A stretch of 64,000 nucleotides of DNA from Podaxis mareebaensis (Eukaryota > Basidiomycota > Agaricomycetes > Agaricales > Agaricaceae), in assembly GCA_018524725.1 (NCBI GenBank), contig JAEUWP010000135.1:94043-158042 (forward strand). The letters are read 5' to 3'. Every line of letters begins with the position of its first letter. Positions within the stretch are counted from its first letter, which is position 1. Below are positions 47,244 to 59,734 of this stretch, piece by piece. The translations under genes were made by a program, and so were the position numbers. The notes beneath the pieces are model-generated. The model did not search any database. It worked only from the letters and a program-made list of their open reading frames with translations, and had not been told where the DNA came from.

Positions 47244-48552
47244 ATGCTCACATTTACATCCCCACAACTATCACCCTCCTTCGGCCACCTCCTCTCCCTC
47301 ACTTTTTCTGCAATATACGTCGGCTCTATCTACGTCTCCTCCAAATCCCGTCTTGTCTTTACCACCCCACCACCCTCACGTTCACCCACCCCCAACGGAA
47401 ACGCACACCACGCAAACGGCACTGGCTCTGAGAACAGCTATGCAAGTCGTAGTAGCACCAGCACCAATGGTGGTCCGAGAGAAAAGATGAAAAACGAACG
47501 ATGGAGGGACGATCCGGATGTCATCAAAGCGCGGCTTACCGCTGTATCCATCGCGAGCCTTGTATGCTGTTCTGGCGTCTACGCCCTCCTGCACTCCATA
47601 GCTCCCTCTCCTGCACCGACGATATGGGATTTACTATCCCGTCTTGGGTTCATACCAGGACCAACCGAGATGCGTGTGTGGGATGTGTTGAAACCGCATT
47701 TGATCACGCCGGTGTTGTTTCTCGGTCCGTTGTATGCGATTTGGTTGTCGGGTGTGATGCCTGGACAGAGGTATTGGAGCTGGGAGATGCATGTTAGGCG
47801 GGGGTTGTGGACTTGGCAGGGGATCCGGAATGTGCTTGTGGTGCGGTTCTGTCTTCTTTCTACATGTCGGAGCTGTGGGTTAATGGGTTGGGTGTAGGCT
47901 CCACCGACGGAAGAGATTGTGTTTCGCGGGTGCATACTCTCGGTGTTACATCTCGCCGGGGTGTCGAAGTACCAGTTGATATTTTTGTCTCCGCTTTCGT
48001 TTGGTCTGGGTGCGTAATTGGCTGCCTCTCTCTCATACACTAGGAACGCTGAAGCAGTGTGGCTGCTAGCTCATGTGCACCACGCTTGGGACACGTTCAA
48101 CCGCTACGGTCGCACTTCACAAGCCGCCATACGCGCTTTTATGGTGACGCGTACGTCCTCCGCTCTTCCTATCCTCCTGGGTACTAACACGAGCATTTGG
48201 ACAGTCTTCCAACTAACATACACGACCCTCTTTGGATGCTACGCCTCCTTCCTCTTCCTCCGCACATCATCCATCTACCCACCGATGACCGCACACATGT
48301 TTTGCAACTTTATGGGCTTCCCTAGGATGGGATACGAGATGCAAATGTTCCCGCGCCGAAAAACTTGTGAGCATCCTATCATTCTGCTGCTTTTGCGAAC
48401 CAGATCATTGACTTTTCTGATTTGCAGTCATCGTGATAGCGTACATGCTAGGTGTGGCTGGATTCATCTATGTCCTCCCGAATTGGACACGGACGAAAGA
48501 TTCGTTTTATTGGGTTAATTATGTTAAAGGGAGTAATGGAGGCGTCTATTAA
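47244..48552 (+). CDS. RCE1: CAAX prenyl protease 2 (Rce1), ER membrane
   Basis: Removes the -AAX tripeptide from farnesylated or geranylgeranylated CAAX proteins such as Ras, Rho and mating pheromone precursors. Exons 47244-47840, 47898-48009, 48070-48150, 48205-48366, 48428-48552; 1077 nt, 358 aa. The catalytic signature of the CPBP/ABI family is complete: the Glu-Glu motif in APPTEEIVFRGCILS, the first His region SFGLAHVHHAWDTF (spliced across 48010-48069) and the second His/Asn motif MTAHMFCNFMGFP. Several membrane segments surround these. Between the first and second segments is an insertion of about 45 residues rich in Ser, Asn and Thr. It ends with DSFYWVNYVKGSNGGVY. The 48010-48069 intron is defined by the protein: the nearer AG at 48043-48044 would shift the frame. 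Confidence 0.92.
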
Positions 48553-49107
48553 TCCCTTTGGAATTTCTTTTTTTTTTACCTTAAAACTTGGATTTTTAAT
48601 GGCACGCCCTTTATTTATTCCGTTATCCTTGGGCGGCCATGCGACTTTAAGAGCAAGGGTTGGCAGTTGAATGGTGTGTAGTGGATGAGGTGAAGAGTGC
48701 CATCGGACTCAAGGCCACTCACAGCTGAAGGTAGTACCTTGCACTATTCTGGGCAGAGTACCTCAATTCACAAACGCGACAACTCAGGCTCCCACTCTTG
48801 CATTCAAATTTGACAAGACCCGTCTTATCCCAATTTCCTCCAATCACCATCCCAGTGCACCGCTCCCACAGACCTACGATCTCAGTTTCTATCTCTGAAT
48901 ACGCTTACTATCAAAGTTGGCACGAGGGTGATGTCAAGCCCGAAGGGGGGCTAAGAAAGAAGCGATCTCGCCTTGCAGCTCTTGTACAGGGACTCGGGGC
49001 AGCCTAGGCAGTTGTTCGTATCAGTCCCTGGGGAGCTGGATGCGAAAAGTAATTTTTACAATACTCTTTCTCTATGTATATATCGTATCGGTGCAACCCC
49101 GCAACGA
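48553..49107. other. Intergenic, no gene seen
   Basis: Contains a T-rich run at about 48571-48580 (probable Rce1 3' UTR) and no recognisable coding sequence. Confidence 0.45.
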
Positions 49108-50130
49108 TCAGAGCTGATCTGCCTCTCGCAAAGCTCTGCGCTCTTCGGTGAGATTCTTAATCTCTTTGAGATCAATGGCTTTGAACATCCAGTCGAATCA
49201 CCAGCCACCACTACGTCCGCTTGCGAGGTGCATATCTTCGAGTAATTCGTCTATTGCTTGTGGCCATCTGCACGAGGATTATTAGCTTGTCGAATAGGAT
49301 CACCGCACTTAACGTGAAGAGAGACCATAGATGTAACGCAGCACCGAGACTCTCGTTTAGAAGTCCCAGCATCCCAGGGAACCGCTTTTGACACCATGCA
49401 CTATGTCACTCCGCTTCTTGGAACCCAGCTTGCTGGTGTAGGGTGGCAGCTTGAGTTTGTCACCAAGGAAATAAGACGAGATCCAATGAGCGGCTACTTC
49501 AAACACATGGCCATTATTTCCTGCGACCTTTGCACTCCCACATGTCAGCCCAATGCACGGATGGATGAAAGTGATAAGATGGAACGTACAATTGCACCGT
49601 TGATGGCAAAATCCTTCCGGTTGATGTTTTTGGCTGGTACGATGCTGCGATAGATTGGAGATGCCATGATTGTCTTAGTGACCTGATCTTCGTGCTGGGT
49701 TGGTGGATTTTGGAGGGTATAATATGACGCCCATTCGTCGTTGATGAGTGCTGCAGGTGGGAGGACATGTCTGCGGATTCCCAGTTCTTCAGCAGTTTGA
49801 TCTGTTATTGTTTTTCGTCAAGAGGTCCTCAGTAGAAGTGTGGAGGAGTTACCGTTGAAGAGGTTTTCCCGGGAGGATCGATAACCAGTAGCAAGGATCA
49901 CAGCGTCTGCGGGGACCCTTTGTCCATCGTTGAGGATAATGGAATGGCCGTCTCCGCCGTGGCCTACCGCATGCGCATGAGTGTACAGGTTGGTTTGGCC
50001 ATTGGTCGCGAGAGCGTAGAATGACGTAGGACGCGCGACGCCGTCGTCGCTTACCCGAGCATCCCAGAAGAGGGACCCGACGTTTCGTAGAGGAGAGTCG
50101 GGGGTTATCAGGAGATTGGAAGGGTTCAGT
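49108..50130 (-). pseudogene. FAD-dependent monooxygenase-like, C-terminal half, broken
   Basis: Reads from about 50130 downward: NPSNLLITPDSPLRNVGSLF, WDARVSDDGVARPTSFYALA, then ILNDGQRVPADAVILATGYR, the second dinucleotide-associated ATG motif of flavin-containing monooxygenases, TAEELGIRRHVLPPAALIND, YRSIVPAKNINRKDFAINGA, NNGHVFEVAAHWISSYFLGD, and near the end WMFKAIDLKEIKNLTEER to a stop at 49108. The N-terminal half with the FAD GxGxxG site is missing; in its place is the minisatellite. One in-frame TGA (49198-49200, SGGW-stop-FDWMFKAIDL) also interrupts the last exon, and sequence near 49260-49440 could not be spliced cleanly. Non-functional by all these signs. Confidence 0.75.
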
Positions 50131-50530
50131 AGGGTTTTTAAAAGGCAGGGATATGCAAGGGTTCACTGGAAGGGTTCACTGGAAGGGTTCATAGAAGGGT
50201 TCATCGGAAGAGTTCATGAAGAAGATTCATGGGAGGGTTCATTGGAAGGGTTCATGGAAGGGTTCATTGGAAAGGTTTATGGAGAGGGTTCACGGAAGGG
50301 TTCATGAGGAGGGTTCACTAGAAGGGTTCATGAGAATGGCCTGTGGAGAGGGTTCACTGGGAGTCATAAGAAGCATTTATGGGTGGGGAGGATTTGCTTG
50401 GAGGGTGCATGAGAAGGGCTTACTAGAAGGATTCATGAGAAGGGTTCACAAGGAACAGCATAATGCACTCCAGTGTGAATGGACCTACTAGAAGGAATCA
50501 TGAGAAGGGTTCATGAGGAACAGCATACTA
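50110..50530. repeat. Minisatellite, about 15-bp unit GGAAGGGTTCATNGG
   Basis: About 25 imperfect units built on (G/A)AAGGGTTCA(T/C) with spacers of varying length; units become more diverged towards 50530. It happens to stay open on the plus strand (GSLEGF, MEGFIG repeats), which I take as a by-product of the repeat period and not as a protein. It lies exactly between the broken monooxygenase and the CpG-poor block. Confidence 0.85.
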
Positions 50531-50775
50531 CACTCCAGTGTGAATGCAAGTATCTCCAACTCCAGACACAATTGATTAATGTTGATGATGACAACTGAAG
50601 AGGAGATACAATGTCCAAGAAAAAGTAATGATGACAAGAGAGCGGACATTGTTGGGATTGACCTTGTACAGGAAAGAGAGATTGTTGTCTTCACATTGTT
50701 GAACATCTCATCCCATGAATCAGCTTCAGAATTTATATTCATGGGATATTAATTCAGCACTGGGCCTAGACATTA

Positions 50776-50945
50776 ATGAGCTTACTGGGATATGGTGATG
50801 GAATAGAACCAGAGGTCATTGAGGCTAGGCCCTCAACACACCTTCATCTGAGGCATGTAGTATCAGCCTCACTGGCCATAGGTAGGTCATCATTGTTGTC
50901 ATTTCTGATCAAAATTGGCTTGGAGGACATATTGATTTCTTTGAT
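50776..50945. repeat. Short diverged repeat, copy 1
   Basis: Matches 52313-52485 in the same direction: AGCTTACT.GG, TGATGG.AT.GA.CC and AATTGGCTT.GG occur in both with similar spacing. The minus strand of copy 2 can be read as QKCKPKPIVINDDKIPVACG, so the repeat may stem from a duplicated exon of a decayed gene. Confidence 0.5.
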
Positions 50946-51364
50946 ATCAGCACTGCAGAAATGTACTTGCTGATGGCAGGGGGGTCAACTTTCCCCCATC
51001 ATATGACTCTTGACCTGTTCCTTGGCAAATATGCTGTGTATAATGGAATGGATGCCAATGAACTGGTGCCAGCAGAGCTTCTGGATGCTAGGTATTCAGG
51101 CAAGACTTAGTGTTCCATGATTCTGAACAGTTTGTCATTGTCCCAAGGAGAGCCAAGGGTTAAGGACTGCATAGAATGGGGGCAAGACTAGACAACTATG
51201 ATGTTGGTTATAACAAGATGGGGACTATGGTAACATGTGTTCAAGAAAGACAAACAGTCAAATGTACAATAAGCAATGGCAACAACAGGAGAACAGAAGT
51301 GACATCCAAGAAACAATGACAGCATCCACATACAATTGACCAGAATCTACAAATGACAACCTAC

Positions 51365-54300
51365 TCAAGTTTCTCCCTGCTTCTTCTTATGGATGGCTTT
51401 GAGTCCTGTCTTCGAGGGGACAGCAGAGTCTTGTGACAGTTGGGGACAGGGTGCTGATAGTGTGGCAGTAGGGACCCCTGTGGCTAATGAGCAGGATGTG
51501 CTTGCCACTGGTGGAGCTTGAGGCAGCTTTGCTGAAGGCTGGGAGGTTAGTGGAGGAGGAACAGATGCTGGGGTATTTGTGGGAAGCCTCCTTTGGGCCA
51601 TACTCAGGCCCAATGGTGTGTTGCATCTATCATGAGTCAGAACTGGGATTGCAGTCAGAGGTGGAACCTTTGGCTGTGGAGTGAATGGATTTGGCTTTGG
51701 TAGTGGTTGAGATGGGTCTGCAACCTGCACTTATGCTATTTTGAGGGTTGAACAGTTAGTATATGTCACTAAGTGCCTTGGGATTGGGGTGCCTCACCAG
51801 TTTCCAGATTGCAGGTCAGTTGGGGCTAGGATTGGTCTTGTACAGTGAGGAGATTGAGCAAGTTTCAGTGCTAATGGTACCTTGGTGAGGACATTTTATG
51901 GGTGGAAGGCCATCTGTTGAGCTTTCAGAGGAAATTGAAGGACTATGCATCATGGCATCTTGAGCAGCTACGTAGAGTACACAAGTCTGAGTGAGCTTAT
52001 GAACATAAGCCTACAAGGATATAGGCACTCATGTTGAGCATTCAACATGGAACACTGATCCCCATTGAGGAGCAAATCCTCTTCTGATGTAGTAGTGTTG
52101 TTAGTATCTTTGACTGGCTCAAGTGAGCATGTTTCTTCATCTCAATCACTAAGCATTTCACCTATAGTATATCATTTGCAAGAATATACATGCTAAGGCA
52201 AGATATGACTTACCTTCAGTCATACTCACATTATTGAGCAATTCATCCAATAAATCTTCTTTGAAAGTGGTATCTATGGATAGATGTTAGCCTGAGGGTT
52301 GGAACAGAACATCATAAGCTTACTTGGTTGTAGTGATGGGATGGAGCCCAATGTTGTAGAGGCCACATCTTCACTGAGCACACCTCCATCCAAAGTGTAT
52401 GCAGATGCATCTCCCCCACATGCCACAGGGATTTTGTCATCATTAATTACAATTGGCTTAGGCTTGCATTTTTGTTTCTTTGGTTTCATTGGACATTTAG
52501 TGGGCTTCTCCTCAGATTCATTGATAGCATCATTGTCATCAGTATTTTCAGGAATACCCCCTTGCAGTATAGCATGTAGTTCTAAGGAACATTAACCAAC
52601 CAACATCTAAGACAGTGAAGTCAAGTGATATGCACCATCTGCCAGCTCCCTATTCACAAAGGCATTGAACATGTTCTCCTTTCCACAAGTGATGCCATAC
52701 ATCACAGTATCAGAAGTGTCATTAGCAAGAATGTGGATCACTTTGACATTCTTTTCCTGTGGTTGACAGTGCACTTATCCCCTAATTTGACATTTGTCCT
52801 GGGCTGACCACAGTTGGTCCTGAGTTTCTCAATTAGAGTGATTTCAGTATAAAAGAGAAGAACTCACAAAAAATATGATGATGTCTGTGATTGCAAGATT
52901 GAGGCCAGTGGACCTGACACTTGAGAAGATCAGAACCCAGGCAGGGTTCTTATTATTGTAGAGCTCTTTTACTCACTTGTCTTGTTGATTGAAGGAGATT
53001 TTCCCATTTATTGCCAAACTCTTGATGCTATAAAGTAGCAGTACCTGCAGTAGAAAAATAAGTAAGTGGCCAATCAAAGTGAGAGTCATGGATATTCTGA
53101 AGAAGTGGAGTCATAGACAGAAATTCAGCATAGATTATGATATGGCATGATTTCTGAGCTTATGGCTCTGATGCATCAGGGATGGGAAGACAGGCTTTCC
53201 TTCCTCAAAAGTGACATTGCTGACATTATCATGCATAAGGTAGTGCTTGCATAGTTTCACACATGTATCCATCTTCATGCTTTTCAGAGGTTCCCACTCC
53301 TCTAGAGACTTGAATGTTGGCCAGAGGTTGGCAGCATCCTTCTTCACATACCTGACAGCTAGGTAGTACTCTAAATAGAACTTCTGAATAACAAAATACT
53401 CATTTGCTTCAAAATACTCATAATATACATTCAAAATGTTGGTGATGTCCCCTTTGGATGAGAGTCTTTTGAGCTCTTTAGTGGAGACCTTGCATATTCC
53501 TAGATTATCATTAGTAAAAGACCCAAGATGATGATGGTTCATGCACCCTTTGATTTAACAGGCTTCTTCAAAGCAATTTTTGCTCCCAAGTTTTCCATTA
53601 TATCTTGAAGATTTGTGAGCTGCTTTCACAATGTTGTCAGCTGTACTGATGAGCTCAGTACATTCCTTCCACTTCACTACAGTGCAAATGGTCTTGTTGA
53701 TTTTTGCTTTTGTCAGCTTGCCTTCCTTGAGTTCTAGTAAGGGATTAGACTAGTTATTGGAGTCAGACACAAGTATCATGTACCTTTGAATGCTTCACAC
53801 ACAGTGTTCTCTATTGCCTCTGAGTGATTCTTGAGGCTACTGATGTGGACATGAATTTTGGTCCATGTTCATTACATGAAAATCCTAAGTAATAACTGTA
53901 GATCAGTTAGCAGTGAAGTGCTACCATTGGAAAATGTATCATTGCCAAATAGTTTCATCCCAAGGGTGTCCAAGACCATAGGAATGTAGGTATCAGCATT
54001 GGGCCATGCAGTCCCTCTCTCCTGGGCAAAGATATCTTGTAGGTGTATGTCCCAGTCCTTCAACTCAGCAATGATGAGGCCATGGATTACCCAGCAGCTC
54101 CAGTTCCATGAAATGAAAACATTCCACTTTGCATGGCCAGGATGAGTAGTATTTCCTCTTGTCTTGGTGGCAAAAGCAATCTTGTCATCCTCAGTCTTTT
54201 CCCTCTTGTAGGTGCAGAAATAAGATGCAATATCAAGAATGTCTTTGCAGGTAAGCCCAGGAGGAAGTTGGGCATCATCAGGCAGGAAGAGACCATGGCA

Positions 54301-54784
54301 TATGCCAGTGTAGTCTTTCCATGCTGACCACTTCCATGGAGCTCTGCCAATAAAAAAAAAGGTTAATGAGAGCACTAGCTGGCATATGACTAGGCATGGG
54401 ATGAACTTCTTGGTGGGATAGTGATGGGTGGGTCATATGTATATATATATTGCACACTGGGAATCATGAAATATGAGGATATTTCTATTGGGTCCATGAG
54501 ATGGGTTTTTGCTATAGACCTATGCATATAGGGAGTATCAATGAGCAAAACTTTACAGAAGGCAGGTCTAGATCACATAACATGATATTAAATATAATAG
54601 ATCTGTAGCATTTCCTGTAAGCATCAATACCAAGTTGTAGATAGACTGAAGTAAACCACACCTCCTGAAATGGCTGCCCAGCAACCAACTGGCCTGCATG
54701 TTCCCTGCCAACCTTCACTGAGGATTCTCCTGGGTGAAACATCATTGTAGCATATTTCCCACTGGGACATGACAAGCCTCTCAA
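51365..54784 (-). pseudogene. Decayed coding region A, family unknown
   Basis: Minus-strand fragments in order: 54784-54512 (MFHPGESSVKVGREHAGQLV), 54375-53872 (APWKWSAWKDYTGICHGLFL, TCKDILDIASYFCTYKREK, WNVFISWNWSCWVIHGLI, 167 codons open), 53750-53135 (NHHHLGSFTNDNLGICKVST, YFEANEYFVIQKFYLEYYLA, 135 codons open), and 51730-51365, a Pro/Thr/Ser-rich stretch. Amino-acid composition is gene-like (Trp, Cys and charged residues evenly used), but no domain is recognisable and frames break repeatedly. It could be a multi-exon gene of a repetitive family or part of a transposon. Confidence 0.45.
52313..52485. repeat. Short diverged repeat, copy 2
   Basis: Partner of 50776-50945; see there. Confidence 0.5.
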
Positions 54785-54834
54785 GCTCCTTTCAATTGAT
54801 CTTCAGCCAGAGTCCAATTTCCAAGTGAAGAAGT

Positions 54835-54945
54835 TGTCAATGCAAAGTCTGACTGCACACCCTTGTTGACACAAAGTCTGACTGCACACCCTTGTTGACA
54901 CAAAGTCTGACTGTACACCCTCATTGACACAAAGTCTAACAAATA
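54835..54945. repeat. Tandem repeat, 28-bp unit
   Basis: Four adjacent units of CAAAGTCTGACTGCACACCC plus TTGTTGACA; the first two are nearly identical, the third and fourth carry C-to-T and other changes. Confidence 0.85.
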
Positions 54946-55098
54946 TAGAACACTCTTGTTGACTGCAGTCTGGAGAGAGTATAGGAGGCTGGAGGCAATA
55001 CATCTTTGAAGGAAGTGAGCATGGGAATCTGGTGGAATGGTCAAGGCCTAATCTTGTTTGCTCATATTGTCTTATGGGTTTGGTGTCAGTGATTTACC

Positions 55099-57330
55099 AT
55101 GAGGTCATTGCTCACAGATATCTCTGCCATTCTTCTGCACCTATTCCCACATACTGATCCAATTACTTGTAGCTCAGATATGTTGTCTGTAGAATGTAAT
55201 GGTGCCAGAAATGCTATATTTCACCTGTTCTGCTGTCCTAGGGAAGGTAAAGAAATTGATTGTCAATCTTCTGTGTATATGGCTAAGTTTGTAGACAAGT
55301 TACTGGCTACAGATGCTAAGCTAATGTTTCTGCAACAAATAAGGACAGCTTTATGCCTGATGAGCCAAAGCCTGAGAAACTTGTTATCACAACTGCAAAC
55401 ACTGATTATTTGCCACATATAAATCTTGGATTACAGGTTGTCTCATTCTGTGAAGATGGGCACTGGGGAATAGAGGATTGGGGGCAGTGGCTACAGTGGC
55501 TATTCAATGGGCAGGAACACTTTGCATATATCCTTCACAAGCCCTCTGCAGCAGAGTTAGAAATGCACTCTCTCTGACATCTTTAGTAGGACATGACTGA
55601 AGTGCACTTCAAAGAAATGGGTCCAAATGTGGGACTCCTCATCCCAAATATTGCACAGGAGTTATATGACATCTGCTGTGCTCTGATGAAGGAGGTTAAT
55701 ATTTGTGTGCTCTGAGATGGTATTGTCTGGCAGCAACTCAATGACAGTGCCAGTAAAATATGAAGTTGCACCACTTCTCTGCAATTCATACCACAGGAGT
55801 TCCTCAGTGTTATGCTAACAGTAACTGCTGCCCAATGCTATTGCTTCATAACTTGTGCCCTCCTTGACAAAATCAACAAGTGGGACTGAATTCCCTTGTC
55901 CAATAATCCCCATCCTGTCAACAACACAATCATGGACTGTGTTACTGACTGTATCCCAGAAGTCTATCATCTTTTCAACAAAGGGGTGCCTGTGTGGTAT
56001 GTCTGCCCAGTGACACAGTTGCCAAAGGACCTCAACATTGTAGAGCAATAGGCCATCACCAGGCCTAATGAACTAGATATCCTCACCAAACACTGGAAAG
56101 GCATGCCAACCTTCTACAAAGGACCTCTTTCTTTTGATATTCACATGTCCATCCACTATTAAAAACCTGGCACCCTGAATATTCAGCTTCTTAGAGGACT
56201 GCCACCTCCAGGTTTAGAGGATTGCAGCCAGGACTCAATCAGTAGATATACTGAGCCTTGTGGGTTGTTTTCTGGCTGAACATCAATCTAGACAATCACT
56301 AATCAACTGGCTATCAGACTTGAAACCTCAAGCACTAGCCTGAGTTGCCACAAAGAAACAGATTTCAGTCAACCAGGCTCTCTTTGAAGATTTTGACTCT
56401 CCATATATGACAAAATCCTTAGGCATCTGAAAAGAAGTGCTTGCCACTGTAGATGTAGATTTATCATGCATCATTGATCACCCCAACCTCTACATCTTTT
56501 GTGGTTTCACATTTTCTCCTCCCTGTTTATTCTGCTCACAAAAAGAGGAGATATCTTTGAACATGATACTTGCATGGCTTATTATTTGTGCATCCTGGAT
56601 GATGATATTCAGCCAGGAGTGCAATACACCCCTCCCCAGTCCTCAACAGTGGCATGATTACCTTTGTGATGTGGCAATGGAACTAGAGCTTACAGGACCT
56701 GACATGCAGAAATCAGTTTTATCTTCCTCAACAGCAACTCAGACTAAGAAACAGAGCCACTACACCAAATCAAGAGAAGCTGCCAAGAATATATTCACCA
56801 TCTATGTACCATTGCAGGCAGCCTTGCAGCATATCATATGGCATGATTGGATTGTGTGGCACTATAATGATCTTAATTTCCCCCCTCTCTTCTGATGACT
56901 ACTTGTATGGGATAGCCAAGAACATAATTTCTGTCTTGAGCTCACTATATTGGATCATTGCATTTTAGCAGGTATTTGGGCTTCACCTGCTGGAGCAGTG
57001 GTTTATCAGTAGAAACTGGATGCAATGTAGTAGAATGGGTTTGTTTTTGTGGATGAACTTTCTATAGAACCATCTGGGATTGCAGTGAGGGACTGGGCAG
57101 AGAGAATTTGCTTCATTGAGGCATTCTGCCATATCATCATTGACTGGCCTGGTGAAGTTCCCAAGGAGCTCTCTCACCTTATTAGTTATAAGCAAGCCAA
57201 TGATGTAGCTGTCCAAGAGGCTTCACTTATGGAACAAGCTGAGCAGTTGGCCATAAAGCACTACTGCCAGACCTTCTTCAACTACTTCAGCCATGCACCC
57301 TCTGTTCCCCATGTACTTCTAGATACATAG
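55099..57330 (+). pseudogene. Decayed coding region B, family unknown
   Basis: A long plus-strand reading can be followed: 55099-55422, 55353-55577 (ITTANTDYLPHINLGLQVVS, EDWGQWLQWLFNGQEHFAYI), 55590 onward (MTEVHFKEMGPNVGLLIPNI), then NNTIMDCVTDCIPEVYHLFN, GVPVWYVCPVTQLPKDLNIV and LTKHWKGMPTFYKGPLSFDI in about 55915-56150. Later fragments are 56437-56895 and 57049-57330 (MDELSIEPSGIAVRDWAERI). Stops interrupt it many times; several are TGA in contexts where CGA (Arg) would continue the frame (CTC-TGA-GAT, GAC-TGA-ATT, GGC-TGA-ACA, GCC-TGA-GTT). The PVWYVCPVTQLPKDLNI stretch reminds me of repeated proteins of unknown function in Agaricomycetes; not assignable. Confidence 0.5.
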
Positions 57331-57465
57331 ATCCTTTACCAGCTTACTCTCCTTTGTATGTTAGCTTTTGAACATATATTCAATGCATGATTTTTTACAC
57401 ACATGATTCATATGCACAGTCCTCAATTGTCCTGCATTATAGTTCCTGCATCATGGCTGGCTGGT

Positions 57466-57512
57466 TTGGCTGGTTTGGTTTTGGTTGGTTGGTTGGTTGG
57501 TTTGGTTGGTCA
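57466..57512. repeat. TTGG microsatellite
   Basis: GGCTGGTTTGG followed by repeated TTGG units; simple-sequence repeat. Confidence 0.9.
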
Positions 57513-58079
57513 TAGATGATTATCCCTCAATGAACTCCACTCTCCCTCACTGTGGCTCAAACAAATGCCCTTCATACAGTATGCACTATTTCATAAAGAC
57601 ATTCTTAATGGAAAGCTTAGAGTCAGGGGTTTGTGTCTTGTGATGCTCACATGTAGCATCTAGGAGGAAGTTAGCAGCTCACTCAGCATGTTGTAAGTCA
57701 GTGTGACCACATCCTTGATTACTTGTTTCCTCAAAGAGGTTCCAGATGACTCTTTGATATCTTATCCAATCTTTCATTGATGGCTGTTATATCAATAAAC
57801 TGGAAGCTCTTTAAGCTTTATTCCATGATCCCTTATAGCCAGGGTCTCAGTATCCAGCCCATCCAGCCCTATTTTAATATCACAAATTATATGACTGACA
57901 GAATGGTACCTTTGTAGCATTCTGAAGTTTATTCACTATCAATACTGGAATGTAGAACTGTCCTGAAAGTGGCACTATTCTAGCATAGTCTTGTTCTGTG
58001 TACTCAGTTTCAGGTCTAGTGTTTGCACTCCTTACACAAGTTCATGTATATATATGTCTAGTTCCACTTTCATTCAACT

Positions 58080-58900
58080 CCATGCAAAATGGGTACCCTT
58101 TATAACAACAATCTTCCAACTGTTACACACACCTTAGACCAGTTTATGCAATGCCTCAACAATTTCTTTGTAGATGGTGACACTGATGCTTTTATCAAGG
58201 CTGGTCTTACTGGCAAGTATCACAACAAGAGGGGAAACAGAAAACAAATCTTTGTCAATCCTCTTCTCAATAATGTTTCCAATGACTATTAAATCAAAAT
58301 AACTCATGATTACAACTCTGCCATTGGGATTTCTGACAACATTTGGTCCACACTGCAATTAATGTCTATGCTGTCCCTTACCCTACCTTTGCCTTGAGTA
58401 CTTCAATTCACTTGAAGCATCCAATAGAGTGGGATATGTGTTTATGTTCCATCTTGTTACTATAAGACATCTGTGCTTAACATGTATCTCTGACAGGGTG
58501 AAACTATACTGGTCAAATTCCACTGTATTCCAAACTTTGAGTTTGGAACCTTTGGTGTAAGGCACTATCTGAACATCATTTTCTTAGGACTCTGGTCAAA
58601 AGAGCATTCTAAAGCAAACACCCCTTACCACATGACAAAGCAGGAGTGTACACTCTGGTACAACAAAGGTTTGCATCCCATGATCAGATCCTTGCTTGGC
58701 AAAGAAGTTGCCTCCAAGTGGCCAGCTTCCTATAGGACAGAGGAGATCTGAGCACAAAGAGTGAGGGGAGGATACTCCTGGGAAACCAAGGTAATCCCTC
58801 AGCATGCAATTGGTGACCTCATGGAGTGTATCCAACTTCTGGTCAGTCAAGATGTATCTTTTGATTGGCAAGACATTGCCTGGAAGGTCTTTCTCCCCCC
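58080..58900 (+). pseudogene. Decayed coding region C, family unknown
   Basis: Fragments: 58089-58292 (MGTLYNNNLPTVTHTLDQFM, FFVDGDTDAFIKAGLTGKYH) and about 58610-58890 (TPYHMTKQECTLWYNKGLHP, IRSLLGKEVASKWPASYRTE, WETKVIPQHAIGDLMECIQL). In the second, an in-frame TGA follows EEI (ATC-TGA-GCA). Possibly the 3' continuation of region B; no family recognised. Confidence 0.4.
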
Positions 58901-59156
58901 CTCTTTTTTTCATTTGCCTCATAGCTAGCTTCCTGCTCCTATATCTCTTCTACTTCTCTTTCTTCCTCCTCTTTTGTGTTTTAATATGTTAGTTTCACTC
59001 TCTTCTCATTTCATTGTCTCATAGCATAGCTTCTTACTCCCTACCCTCTTCATCTTCTCTTTTTCCTTTTCTTTCTCTTGCTGTTTCTTTTCCCTATTTC
59101 TAGATTCAGTATTGGGACTGCTATTATGCACCCATTTGTAGTAGCTAGTCTATTGC

Positions 59157-59185
59157 AATAAACTCAGATTTTTTTTAAAAAAAAG
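59157..59185 (+). other. AATAAA followed by T8 and A8 runs
   Basis: AATAAACTCAGA, then eight T and eight A. It could be a polyadenylation signal with a retroposed A-tail, or chance in AT-rich DNA. No target-site duplication was identified. Confidence 0.3.
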
Positions 59186-59734
59186 ACATTGCTTAGATGC
59201 AGAATTTCCTTGTGATGCACACTATCCAAGGTATTAAACATGCTGTGCCCTATTGACCCATGTTTTTCAATGCACAGTCACACCTCAGGCAATTCTTCCA
59301 TAATGCCAATCTCTCACTGTTATGGCCTAAACTATTTTCAGTCATAAAAGCAGTATCTAGATTATAATACAATCAAGTTTTACAGCTAGAATAACAGACT
59401 ATGAACTCACACTAGAAGAAGTCTCAGCACCTCATGAGGATCAATCTAGTAGTATAGTCTAGGCACCTAGATCAGGAAAACTGTACCAACTAGATGCATC
59501 CATATGCTGTTGATTCAGTATTATTACTGAAGTCAGGGTTATATTACTAAAGACTACTCATCAATCACATCCTCACAAGGATCCTTTCTTGTGTGAAGTG
59601 ATACTAGGGATTATCTCATTCAGTAGTACAAGTCTAATTACCCATGCCTTCAACACTATCTGAGTTTAGCTATACAAATAAATCAGTTGTTGCCATTGGA
59701 GATCCACACTCTGGGACCTTTGGCCCTGTCAGCT

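Noticed and set aside
48040..48069. Rce1 exon including NAEAVWLL
   Set aside because: Using the acceptor at 48044 breaks the frame; the acceptor at 48069 restores FGLAHVHH.
50116..50491. Plus-strand frame encoding GSLEGF/MEGFIG repeats
   Set aside because: Open only because the minisatellite unit is near a multiple of three; no start context, family or splice support.
50110..50530. CRISPR-like array
   Set aside because: Units are contiguous and imperfect without unique spacers of fixed length, and the genome is eukaryotic.
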